Shown: one piece after another, positions 8,455 through 16,295 of the stretch
Layout: every line of letters starts with the position of its first letter
Position numbering within the stretch: the first letter of the stretch is position 1
Origin: Salinibacterium sp.
GTDB taxonomy: Bacteria; Actinomycetota; Actinomycetes; Actinomycetales; Microbacteriaceae
Length of the DNA stretch: 64,000 nt
NCBI GenBank assembly: GCA_019638845.1
Contig: JAHBSZ010000004.1
Location: 124,001-188,000, forward strand
Direction of reading: 5' to 3'
The notes under the pieces: model-generated
Seen by the model: the letters and a program-made list of their open reading frames with translations, nothing else
Told to the model about the DNA's origin: nothing
Databases searched by the model: none
Program-made: the position numbers and the translations under genes

Positions 8455-10487
8455 CGCGACTCATATCCCGGCTGCAACCTGAGTATTTCGTCGAAGAGAC
8501 CGGGTGCAGCGGCACGTGTCGTCAGCAATGGAGGGTTCACCTTGTACTTCTTGAGAATTTCGTCGAGGGTGCGTCGACCTACCGGAGCATCCAGAATGTG
8601 AGTGTCCTCGAATCGAAGCACCTGCACTTTGTCCTTGCGGGAACGCGCCCTGATCTCACGTTCCTTCAAAACTCCGAACGAACGATACTGCTCAACGGCA
8701 TCGTCGACTCCGATGACGGCGCAGTCCACGATACGGGAGTGTGCTACTAGTGCACGTACGGCAGTCGCTTCCTTCGCGCCATCGTCCTTAGTCACGTACC
8801 AAAGTGCGCGAGCAGGCAAAGACCAGTTTCTGATCGTCGGAGCTCCGAAGTACACGAACTCACGGGCGAGGCCAAGTGCTTGTTTGTCTCGGCCTTGCAG
8901 AAGCGTGTCGTTGTAGCCGATCAGACCTCGTGCGTAGGTGGGTTGGATTGGGATCACCCACAGCGGTACGTCGCGATCCAGGATCAGCTGCGGCCAGTTC
9001 ATCCGCTCATAGCCAGCTACTTCTTCCGCAGAAGTGAGCTCTGCCGTGAGCGCATCATCGGGGCGGCTAGCTATCGCCACCGACAACGTAGTGCTGTCGA
9101 AGCCGTCGGCTTCAAGTGCGGTTCTGAGCATTGGGGCTAGGGACGGCTCTTTCACGGTGATTGACGTCGCGCGCCCTGCGAGGGCCAACGCGCGAATGTG
9201 GCGAATTAGCTGGAAAGCGATGGTTGAGCCGAGCCTCCCTCTTCCGACTCTGATGGTAGAAACAGTCATCACGTCCCCGCTGACGTCAGTACCAAGTAGC
9301 GCCCAGCGTCGACCGCGCTCATCAGCGAGCATTTCAAGACGCGAGGTGGCCGGCTTCGCCAAGATCGCTTGCAGTTGCTTGCGAAAGAAAGTTGCCTTTT
9401 CCCCGCCGACGTAATCGAGGAACGCTTCCTCCACTGTCGGATCACTGGCGGCAATTCGATGCCAGCTAAGCCCAACGGATTCAAGCAGGTCCGACCGGAA
9501 TTCACTCAGGGCAGAAGGAGGGATCAGCCGCTGTAGCAACTGAACCGGCCGTACAACTTCTATACCGTGCTCAGATTGAATCCAGTCGCGGGTGGCCTCG
9601 AGCAGGACCTGATCGCGGGTCACAAAATAGTCGGCGCCCGCGAGAATTGCGTCGGCGAGATGCTTGGCGTCATTAAACAAACTGCTGTCCCTGCGGACCG
9701 CATCTGGAGGCATCTGTGCGACGAGCGCGTCCGCGAGACTTCGCATGCCGCTGCCCCGTCGAACCGGCACCAGCTCACCCAGGCCGCTTTGGATGCGCTT
9801 GCGCTCAGCCTCCGGGGTGAACCCGTTAACGTCCACGCTGACCTCTGGCGACACCGATAGTTCCAGCAACCCGACGACCCAGTCCTCGGTGAGGCCGAGC
9901 GACTCCTGCCGGTCGTGGCGGTCGACAGCATCCGACGAATAGAGGTCGATGACGACGTTGGAGTCTAGGACGGCTAGCGGTAGTGACGAGGCGTAGAGCG
10001 CCTCCTCCAATAGATCTAGCTGGCCGATCCGGCGGGTCCAGATTGTCAGCGTGGATCCCTTACGAGCTCGTCCCGGTCGTTCGTTAGATGGCGTCATATC
10101 AAGCGATCGCCAGAAGTCGTCAATACCGTAGTCGGACCGGCAATGTGCCGTAATAGTCGAACGCTCTGGATTCGATGCCACCGCGAACTCGACCATTGAT
10201 CGCGCCAGGCCAAGGCCTCTTGTGTCCGGGTTCACGCATACGTGCACAAGCTTCAAAGTGTGATGCCGAGGTGTGCCGTAGAGCACGTAGCCCTCGATCT
10301 CGCCGTCGACGATACCTAGCACCAAGTGCCCGAGTCGGCCAGCCTCCTCGAAAGCCGCGAACGGGAGATGGCCGAGGGTCGCCTTGCTCCCTCGATGCAA
10401 GCTGATCACCCTACTGAACTCAGCCGCGGCCATCACGCCGTCAGAGTCCCACGCACGGGCGACAACCGTCGGGGAAGCTCGCACCAT
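8451..10487 (-). CDS. GNAT acetyltransferase-PIN nuclease fusion protein
   Basis: 678 residues, with GGAGG 6 bases before the ATG. Residues 1-150 are a GNAT fold with an acetyl-CoA loop at 81-100 (VHVCVNPDTRGLGLARSMVE). Residues 170-300 are a PIN domain: Asp175 (LAVLDSNVVID), Glu209, Asp273 and Asp279 (FNDAKHLADA) and Asp292 (FVTRD) provide the expected acidic metal site. Residues 330-500 (RGRLGSTIAFQLIRHIRALA) may be a second, degenerate GNAT, and the C-terminus is unassigned. PIN domains cut RNA and are common toxin parts; GNAT toxins modify aminoacyl-tRNA. Both in one chain with a 4-bp-overlapping ASCH gene is unusual. The gene lies 71 bp after the membrane-protein gene and is probably part of the same transcript. 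Confidence 0.75.
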   Translation of the reverse strand: MVRASPTVVARAWDSDGVMAAAEFSRVISLHRGSKATLGHLPFAAFEEAGRLGHLVLGIVDGEIEGYVLYGTPRHHTLKLVHVCVNPDTRGLGLARSMVEFAVASNPERSTITAHCRSDYGIDDFWRSLDMTPSNERPGRARKGSTLTIWTRRIGQLDLLEEALYASSLPLAVLDSNVVIDLYSSDAVDRHDRQESLGLTEDWVVGLLELSVSPEVSVDVNGFTPEAERKRIQSGLGELVPVRRGSGMRSLADALVAQMPPDAVRRDSSLFNDAKHLADAILAGADYFVTRDQVLLEATRDWIQSEHGIEVVRPVQLLQRLIPPSALSEFRSDLLESVGLSWHRIAASDPTVEEAFLDYVGGEKATFFRKQLQAILAKPATSRLEMLADERGRRWALLGTDVSGDVMTVSTIRVGRGRLGSTIAFQLIRHIRALALAGRATSITVKEPSLAPMLRTALEADGFDSTTLSVAIASRPDDALTAELTSAEEVAGYERMNWPQLILDRDVPLWVIPIQPTYARGLIGYNDTLLQGRDKQALGLAREFVYFGAPTIRNWSLPARALWYVTKDDGAKEATAVRALVAHSRIVDCAVIGVDDAVEQYRSFGVLKEREIRARSRKDKVQVLRFEDTHILDAPVGRRTLDEILKKYKVNPPLLTTRAAAPGLFDEILRLQPGYESR

Positions 10488-10558
10488 AGAAACCTCCGCT
10501 CGACATCAGTCTGGCAGCACACGACACATCAGCACGGCGAGTGGCCGAAGCCTGACGA

Positions 10559-11284
10559 TTAGGAGAGCTTCATATTCTTGATCTCGTAAGCCACACCCTC
10601 GATCACGCTGCGGATTTGCACGAGCGGGTCGGCGATGGCGAGCGCGCGACGCCAGAAGCCGATTTCGAGAGTGAAGGTCTCGTTGAACTCATGACCGTCA
10701 GCGTCGGTGTAGCTTGCGGTGACATTCCATGAAGGCCACTGCAGTGGATCTTCGCTGCCCATGATGTCGCCAGCCTCGTCCAGGTAGTATCTCAACGGCT
10801 TGACGTGCGTGAGTTGCTTGATGGCAGTGTCACCGTTCATCACCCGGTTCAGCTCCTCGATCGCTGATTTCCAGCCGAGATTGTCGGGCTCCTTGGACGG
10901 TGCGAATGGGTGATCGACCTTCAGACGAAGGTTCTTTGCGGGCGTACGGCCGACGTTCTCAATCAGGACGTTCAACAAAGACCCGCTGACGCTCCCTGTC
11001 CTGTGCATGGTCGGCATTAGCTCGAAGTCAACGACCACATATGGCCGCGTCAATGCGACGTTCGAATGGGTCATAGCGTCGTTTGAAGACGCCAGCAGCT
11101 TGTTCGAACGAATCAACTCTGCGAGTTGGGATCTGGCGATTAGCAGGGCGATGAGGGCTGCAATCGCCGCCAGCACAGTTCCTACGCCTTGCACGGCCGC
11201 CCAGAAGCCTTGACTCTGGTTCCATGTCGCTAGCCAGTCGATTAGGTCGTTTCCCGCTGACCTCAGTAAAGCGGACGCGTCCAA
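10559..11284 (-). CDS. Membrane-anchored protein of unknown function in unit A
   Basis: The chosen start is TTG at 11284, because AGGAG sits at 11290-11294 with a 5-base spacer. Longer starts would overlap the upstream gene by up to 100 bp. About 241 residues. One transmembrane helix near the N-terminus (FWAAVQGVGTVLAAIAALIALLIA) is followed by a short helix and a cytoplasmic beta-rich domain of about 170 residues (RPYVVVDFELMPT, NVLIENVGRTPAKNLRLKV). This plan of one or two helices, a linker and an immunoglobulin-like fold is common among hypothetical proteins in defence islands. I know no function. The 22-bp overlap with the HExxH gene indicates translational coupling. Confidence 0.65.
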   Translation of the reverse strand: MDASALLRSAGNDLIDWLATWNQSQGFWAAVQGVGTVLAAIAALIALLIARSQLAELIRSNKLLASSNDAMTHSNVALTRPYVVVDFELMPTMHRTGSVSGSLLNVLIENVGRTPAKNLRLKVDHPFAPSKEPDNLGWKSAIEELNRVMNGDTAIKQLTHVKPLRYYLDEAGDIMGSEDPLQWPSWNVTASYTDADGHEFNETFTLEIGFWRRALAIADPLVQIRSVIEGVAYEIKNMKLS

Positions 11285-12360
11285 TAGAACTCCTGTCTCA
11301 AGTCTGGGTGCATTACGTATTCGAAGCCGATGGACCGTTGCCAGGCGATCACCAAGGCGCACAGATCACTGAGCACTGAGGCAATGCTGTCCACCGACAT
11401 CGGCTCATCAGCCGGGCTGAGACGATGGAGTGTTAATACCCACGCGTTCCAGACGTCTTCGAGGTACTCGTCCCATCCCTCCGGGATTTGGTCGGGTCGG
11501 GGTACGACCCCTGCCGCCGGAGGGGCGAGCTCAGCGGCCAGATAGGCCATGACGCGAACAAGCGAGTTCGACGCCTCCATAGTCTGGATCACAGACGCGT
11601 CAATGTCAGTCCTCCACGTCGCGTGAGCCGAGTTGGCTTCGGACCGTAGGTGTGCGATTGCGCTGCCAATGTGGTTGACCTGCAACATGGGATTCGGAGC
11701 ACGCCTCGCCATCAACTCAATACGAAAGTCATCCATGTGGGCTGCAAGGTGCTTCCGCCAGGACCGATGGATGGTGTCGCCCGCGGCTAGATCCTCATAT
11801 GCACCCGAATCCTCGCCGCGAATATGGAGAGCGGCATGACCAGCCTCGTGGAGCGCCAGATGACGGCCCACCTTCATTGCATCTTCGACGAGCTCCTCTG
11901 CAGATTCGAACTCGTGATCGGCGGCGAACAGCGCCTCCGCGGAGACAATAAATGCGAACTCTCCGTCTCCAAGATTAATGGTGCGCGCACCCACCTGCCC
12001 AGACCCGCGTTCTAGTTTGTAGGGGTCGTCGTCGGCACGCGCTTCATGTTCGTTCACGCTCTGTATCAGGTCGCCCGTGATGATCAGTTTCGAGGCGCTT
12101 GGATCAGGGACAACCGAGAGGATTTCTGAGGCCATTTGATTCGCGAGCTCGAGCTCATTGAGGATTCGAGTTAGCGCGCCAGCCATCGCCTCGTCCAGCA
12201 CCTCAAAATGCTCGAGATAGGTCTGATACGCCGGCTCGGTTGCATGCGTGTCCGTCACAAGCCAAGACCCTAGTGCTCCGGACCGACGCCAGAGGCGTGG
12301 GTCCGATCTGCGATTGACAGCAACGTCGCTCCTATCCGGTCGAAAAGATTCATCACTCAC
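11263..12360 (-). CDS. Putative HExxH metallopeptidase-like protein in unit A
   Basis: 365 residues, GTG start overlapping the helicase stop by 8 bp, so translation is probably coupled. The zinc-binding motif HEAGH is at residues 171-175 inside a helix (HLALHEAGHAALHI). A possible third ligand lies further on in the helical region (HLAAHMDDFRIELMARR). No signal peptide or membrane segment is visible, so it should be cytoplasmic. I do not recognise the family beyond the motif. The assignment as a peptidase is inference from HExxH. Its place between a helicase and a membrane protein suggests a regulatory or effector peptidase in the unit. Confidence 0.65.
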   Translation of the reverse strand: MSDESFRPDRSDVAVNRRSDPRLWRRSGALGSWLVTDTHATEPAYQTYLEHFEVLDEAMAGALTRILNELELANQMASEILSVVPDPSASKLIITGDLIQSVNEHEARADDDPYKLERGSGQVGARTINLGDGEFAFIVSAEALFAADHEFESAEELVEDAMKVGRHLALHEAGHAALHIRGEDSGAYEDLAAGDTIHRSWRKHLAAHMDDFRIELMARRAPNPMLQVNHIGSAIAHLRSEANSAHATWRTDIDASVIQTMEASNSLVRVMAYLAAELAPPAAGVVPRPDQIPEGWDEYLEDVWNAWVLTLHRLSPADEPMSVDSIASVLSDLCALVIAWQRSIGFEYVMHPDLRQEFYWTRPLY

Positions 12361-15055
12361 GAGCGGGCGTCACACCGCGTCGGGCCGACAGGAGCGCAAC
12401 ATCCTTTTGCTGCTTGGTCGTCGACTTGAGGTTGCTCAGTACGGCCAACTGTGTTTCCGGCGTCCAGAAGATCCGCAGCCGATCACGGGTCCGCGTTATT
12501 GCCGTATAGAAGATGTTGTGCGTGACGTCATCCTCGTTCGCGTCGGTGATCACGATCTTGACCGAGTCATATTCCAGGCCCTGAGCCTTGTGGATCGAGA
12601 CCGCATACGCGACCTGGAACGGAACCACCGTGTTGTCCACCTCGTCGTCATCATCAGTACTTGGGCGGTTGTACACGCTGAACTGCACAGTCGAGTCGCC
12701 GACGTACTTGAGGTCTACCCCGTCCACGTCCAACTCGGTCACCGGTCTGTCGAGCCAAACATCGAACTGGACACGGTCATCGAATAGCTGCACGTCCTCG
12801 ATTCGTCCCTTGAGGTTGTTGTAGATGAGGGGCCGAAACCGACCGGACTCATTGAAGAGCACGGGGTCGCCCACCTTATACGTCGAGACGCCCCAGACGG
12901 CCGACTTGCCACCATTGCTGCTCTGCAGGAACCGGTTAACATTGTTGATCCCGTAGAGACCGTCGTAGTTCAAGCAGAGGATTATCTCGTCCTCGCCTTG
13001 AGGCTCGAACAACGAAGGGTCTAGGACCGCCGAGTAGCCGTTCCGTGCAATGGTCTCCTCAATACCGTCGTCGAGGTGACGCACCTTGTCCCAAAGGTTG
13101 AGGAGTTCGACGTTCTTGGTACGGTGTGGCTTCACTAGCTCGGTGACAGATGCTGCTGGCACAAAAGCGCGCGCGATATTGAACCAGTTGCCGAACTGAA
13201 TCGCCTCGATCTGGTAGATGTCGCCGACGAGCACCAGGAGCTTGAACGAAGTAGATTCAAGGATCTTGATCATGTCGGCGTTACTAACGGTGCTGCACTC
13301 GTCGATCACGAGAACGTCATAGTCGGGCCGCACAGCACGACCGATCTGGCTCGAGATGGTACGGAATTCTGTGTTGGGTGCCGACACCTTGCGCTCGAGG
13401 TTGGCTTTCGCCGGGTTGGTATGCGCCAGCAGCAGTTTCGGGTTGCCCGCAAAATAGTTCGCGATGTAGTTGACCATCGTCGACTTTCCTGTGCCTGCGG
13501 CGCCGTATATCAGGGCAACTCGCGAGGAGATGAAGAGCGCCTTCAGGGCGTCCTTCTTCCCGTCGTCGTCGATAAGAAGCTTGGTTTCATCCAACCAGCG
13601 CGTCATGGCGTCTGCGTACCCCTTAACGCCACCCTGCGCGCGCTCCTGCAGCTTCTCCAAAATCGCCACCGTCCCGTCCTCGTGCTCACGGAGGAACAGA
13701 TGCCCCTTGTCCTTCAGTAGCTGACGGCCAGGGTGATTGCGGTGCACGAGCGAGTTGTACGTCTCCTTGAGATCGTCAAGCTCGTCGAAATGCGCCACGT
13801 CCTCCAACGGCGTATAGAGCATGCCGCGGCGGTTGACGTTGTTCTTCACTCGGCGGACAAGAAGCTCATGCATCCGCTCGCTAGGGTCGATGCTCGCCAC
13901 GAGGTCCCAGAAACGCGGGTTGTGTTTCGCAGGGGACGTGCAGAAGGGCATCACGTCAAATGGCTTGGAGCTGCGCGAGAGGCGCAAGCCCGACAGAATG
14001 CGAAGTCTCTCAGGTTCGAACTGAAATTTAATGAGCCGGTTGTTCATCTCGAGCATGAGGTAGCGGAGGACGTTTTGGCCGTCCTTCTTCGCGCGGATGA
14101 TCTCCCGCGCGGCGTCGAGAGCCGGGCGAATGACGGGGCGCTGAGTCCGAGCCACGATGTAGTCCATGGTTCGCGCATAGTTCGAGTCCGACATGTCCAT
14201 CAGGTCGAGGAGGCTCCCCGACGTGTCCGTGAGGTACTTCATGAGTCGGGTGTACTCCGGGCCACGAACGTCGACCCGAACGACCTGCCCGAAGATCCGC
14301 GCGAAGTTTTCGAGCTCGCAGGGGCGGATCGACACCGACCATTCCGTGATGATCGTAATCGGCATGACTTGCCCCAGGATGTCGATTGAGTCGTGTACCA
14401 AGGTGAGGTTGGCCGCGTACTTGTCGGTCAGGTCAATGTCGGTGAACGCGATAATGCGGTCGGACTTTGCCAGCCGGTCGCTGATGTTGGTGAACGTGAC
14501 TTCGTAGAGAATTCGCCCGCCCGTGATGAACGGACGCGACTTCTTCACGTAGTAGCGGTCCCTTCGCGCCGGTGACGAAAGGAGCAGACGATTAGCGTCG
14601 ATCCTCTGAGCGATCTTCTCGTAGTAGACGCTGAGCGACGGGTCGAGATCGACCGGGAACTTCTCCAGATTCCCGAGCAGCTCCAGGCCAAGCTCATCCT
14701 TCAGGAGAGCTCTCGTGCGCAGGAGGTGTTCGAAGTACTTCAACATCAGTCGCTCAGAGGCGTCGCCCTCAAGGGTGTAGTGCGAGGCGCTCATCTGCAG
14801 GAGCTTGTGGAAGCGGTAGAGGAAGCTGATCCTCTTGTTCTGCATCCCTGCCCATCCGATAGCAGCGCCGGTGAGGTCGTAGTCGAAAACCACATCGCCG
14901 TTCCCTCGATGAAGTCGCACCGCCACAGCTTCCATCAGGTTGCGAAGTTGCGAAAGTAGGTTCTGAGCGAGGAGAGCGCGGTCCTCGGAGAGCGCGTCGA
15001 TGTTGTCTGAGATGTTGGTCGCGGCCGCGCGGATCTGATCTTCAGGAGTAGCCAT
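12353..15055 (-). CDS. Large SF1 (RecD/UvrD-type) helicase with long unrecognised N-terminus
   Basis: About 900 residues from the ATG at 15055 (AGGG upstream, 11 bp after the previous stop). A GTG at 15088 would overlap that gene and lacks a Shine-Dalgarno. The first 480 residues match no domain I know. The C-terminal half is a superfamily 1 motor: Walker A GAAGTGKST (about 518-526), Walker B VLVIDECS (about 582-589), VGDIYQIEAI, and late motifs SIHKAQGLEYD and YTAITRTRDRL. It should unwind or translocate on nucleic acid using ATP. The N-terminal half may be a nuclease or sensor. It is the central enzyme of unit A, between the small Cas2-like and YDY proteins and the HExxH protein. Confidence 0.8.
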   Translation of the reverse strand: MATPEDQIRAAATNISDNIDALSEDRALLAQNLLSQLRNLMEAVAVRLHRGNGDVVFDYDLTGAAIGWAGMQNKRISFLYRFHKLLQMSASHYTLEGDASERLMLKYFEHLLRTRALLKDELGLELLGNLEKFPVDLDPSLSVYYEKIAQRIDANRLLLSSPARRDRYYVKKSRPFITGGRILYEVTFTNISDRLAKSDRIIAFTDIDLTDKYAANLTLVHDSIDILGQVMPITIITEWSVSIRPCELENFARIFGQVVRVDVRGPEYTRLMKYLTDTSGSLLDLMDMSDSNYARTMDYIVARTQRPVIRPALDAAREIIRAKKDGQNVLRYLMLEMNNRLIKFQFEPERLRILSGLRLSRSSKPFDVMPFCTSPAKHNPRFWDLVASIDPSERMHELLVRRVKNNVNRRGMLYTPLEDVAHFDELDDLKETYNSLVHRNHPGRQLLKDKGHLFLREHEDGTVAILEKLQERAQGGVKGYADAMTRWLDETKLLIDDDGKKDALKALFISSRVALIYGAAGTGKSTMVNYIANYFAGNPKLLLAHTNPAKANLERKVSAPNTEFRTISSQIGRAVRPDYDVLVIDECSTVSNADMIKILESTSFKLLVLVGDIYQIEAIQFGNWFNIARAFVPAASVTELVKPHRTKNVELLNLWDKVRHLDDGIEETIARNGYSAVLDPSLFEPQGEDEIILCLNYDGLYGINNVNRFLQSSNGGKSAVWGVSTYKVGDPVLFNESGRFRPLIYNNLKGRIEDVQLFDDRVQFDVWLDRPVTELDVDGVDLKYVGDSTVQFSVYNRPSTDDDDEVDNTVVPFQVAYAVSIHKAQGLEYDSVKIVITDANEDDVTHNIFYTAITRTRDRLRIFWTPETQLAVLSNLKSTTKQQKDVALLSARRGVTPARE

Positions 15056-15066
15056 GACTGGGTGCC

Positions 15067-15432
15067 CTAGACCGTGAAGTTCGTCCACGAGCTGTGCTCG
15101 TAGTCATAGAGGGACACGCTCTTGCCGTTGACCTTCGCCGTGAAGTGTGAGGAGGTGTCGTAGTCGTAACCGGAGAAGTCTCCCTTGCTCTTGTACTTGA
15201 GGGAGACGTGGGCACCGTTGCCATAGTGGTACAGATTGAAGCTTCCGCCGCTCCCACTGCCGCTCAGGTAGCACGACTGGTCGTAGTCGTACACATTGAC
15301 AGTGGACGGCGTGACCGTGCCGCTCATGGACGTGTGGTTCGACGTTGAATAGTCGTAGATGTGACCAGCCGTCTTCCCCGACTCGAGTCGTGCAGCAACG
15401 TACGCGATCGCTCGTGCGGTGTGCTTCTTCAT
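15067..15432 (-). CDS. YDY-repeat protein, five about 20-residue beta repeats
   Basis: 121 residues. After a short helix (residues 1-20) the whole protein is five units of 20-22 residues, each with a Tyr-Asp-Tyr centre (residues 26-28, 48-50, 68-70 as YHY, 89-91, 109-111) followed by Ser/His and a hydrophobic strand. The repeat pattern predicts a small beta-solenoid or beta-roll. No signal peptide is present, so it should be cytoplasmic. It starts 9 bp after the Cas2-like gene and ends 11 bp before the helicase. I do not recognise the family. A binding or sensing role for the helicase is only inference. Confidence 0.7.
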   Translation of the reverse strand: MKKHTARAIAYVAARLESGKTAGHIYDYSTSNHTSMSGTVTPSTVNVYDYDQSCYLSGSGSGGSFNLYHYGNGAHVSLKYKSKGDFSGYDYDTSSHFTAKVNGKSVSLYDYEHSSWTNFTV

Positions 15433-15441
15433 CCTGGTGCC

Positions 15442-15714
15442 CTACACGTTCTCGTTGATCCAGGTCCAGCTCGTCTTCTTGAGCCATCCCTGCCGTGCCG
15501 AGGTGGTGATGTCCACGACGAAGAAGTAGTCGCTGGAATCGAAGGTCGGCTTGAGGACGTCATATGCAGAGCTGCGTGTATGCGTCGTGGTGACGATCCA
15601 GGTGGACTCGAGCGGGTGAAGCCACGCTCCTCCGAGCCCTTTGATGGCCTTGTGGACAGCTTCGTAGTCCTGACTGGGACGATTGAGGTCGTATGTAATG
15701 AGCAGCGCGCTCAT
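15442..15714 (-). CDS. Cas2-like (SinR-family) small protein
   Basis: 90 residues with AAGGAGT 7 bases before the ATG. It opens with a beta strand ending in YDLNRP (Asp9), then a helix with DYEAVHKAIKGLG, then LESTWIVTT. This is the ferredoxin-like layout of Cas2 and of the stand-alone 'SinR family' Cas2-like proteins, which are unrelated to the Bacillus regulator SinR. There is no CRISPR array and no cas1 in the window, so it is not an adaptation protein. Cas2-like folds also occur in VapD RNases, so an RNase or scaffold role is possible. It heads the tight gene set ahead of the YDY protein and the helicase. Confidence 0.75.
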   Translation of the reverse strand: MSALLITYDLNRPSQDYEAVHKAIKGLGGAWLHPLESTWIVTTTHTRSSAYDVLKPTFDSSDYFFVVDITTSARQGWLKKTSWTWINENV

Positions 15715-15850
15715 GAGTTACTCCTTACTGTGACTAGGGTCACGTGCTAGATGTTCTCTCTCCAGAAGGAGAGGAGGCTCGGACGAACCCGTTGATACTG
15801 GGCCAACTGTCTTGTCGGCTACCGCGACTTCGGGTTGCGGTACTGCGGAG

Positions 15851-15877
15851 GCGGTGACCGACTTTGCCGGTCACCGC
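15851..15877 (-). terminator. Hairpin after the 36-residue peptide gene
   Basis: A perfect 10-bp inverted repeat (15851-15860 with 15868-15877, 7-base loop) follows the stop of the small peptide gene by 9 bases. No T-run follows on the minus strand, so it is more likely a partial terminator, processing site or mRNA stabiliser than a full stop. It could set a high peptide to low helicase expression ratio. Confidence 0.5.
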
Positions 15878-15886
15878 CCGGGATAC

Positions 15887-15997
15887 CTATCCCTTGCCGA
15901 GCGTCTTGCCGGCCTGCGACTTGGCAGACGAACTCGACGAGTTCGACGCGAGGGTCGCACCCGCCTTCGAGAGCGCAGCCTTCGAGGGTTTCGCCAC
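15887..15997 (-). CDS. 36-residue Ser/Ala/Lys-rich peptide, first gene of unit A
   Basis: GTG at 15997 with AAGGAG 8 bases upstream, stop TAG at 15887. The peptide is highly basic: VAKPSKAALSK then GATLAS, a run of serines and a KSQAGKTLGKG end. It has no acidic residue and no transmembrane segment. Its low complexity and the good ribosome site speak for a real short gene. I have seen similar Lys/Ser/Ala-rich micro-proteins beside Cas2-like genes, but can give no name. It may bind nucleic acid. It is followed by a strong hairpin and, 172 bp on, the Cas2-like gene. Confidence 0.6.
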   Translation of the reverse strand: MAKPSKAALSKAGATLASNSSSSSAKSQAGKTLGKG

Positions 15998-16295
15998 GAT
16001 CGGCGCTCCTTTCTTCAATAGAAGGAAAGGACAGATGCACGGAACTGACGATGAATCCAGTTTTCCGTAAGGCCCACGGAGGCCTTAGAGTCGAAGTGTC
16101 TTCCTACAGACACACAAGGACCCTGATCTGCCCGAAGAGCCTCGCTCGACGGATCGATCGGGGCCTTCGTCTTTAGTTGTCAAATCCTCGGTCAAGCCGA
16201 GAACACCATGCTATCGGATCAGAAGAGTATTTCTGCGAGAAACACCCAAATCTGGGCTTTAAATCGCTAGTGTTGGGGTGCCGAAGGGGAAATAG
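15998..16295. promoter_or_regulatory. Divergent promoter region between units A and B
   Basis: 298 bases separate the minus-strand unit A from the plus-strand ATPase pair. It holds the AAGGAG of the small peptide (16006-16011), a 7-bp hairpin at 16068-16087 (taaggcc / ggcctta) and the GAAGGGGA ribosome site of the ATPase gene just before 16296. It is AT-richer than its surroundings around 16190-16280. I could not fix -35/-10 boxes with confidence. No gene is seen. Confidence 0.4.

Noticed and set aside
15442..15714. CRISPR adaptation gene cas2
   Set aside because: No array, cas1 or effector genes are in the window; the protein fits the stand-alone Cas2-like family.
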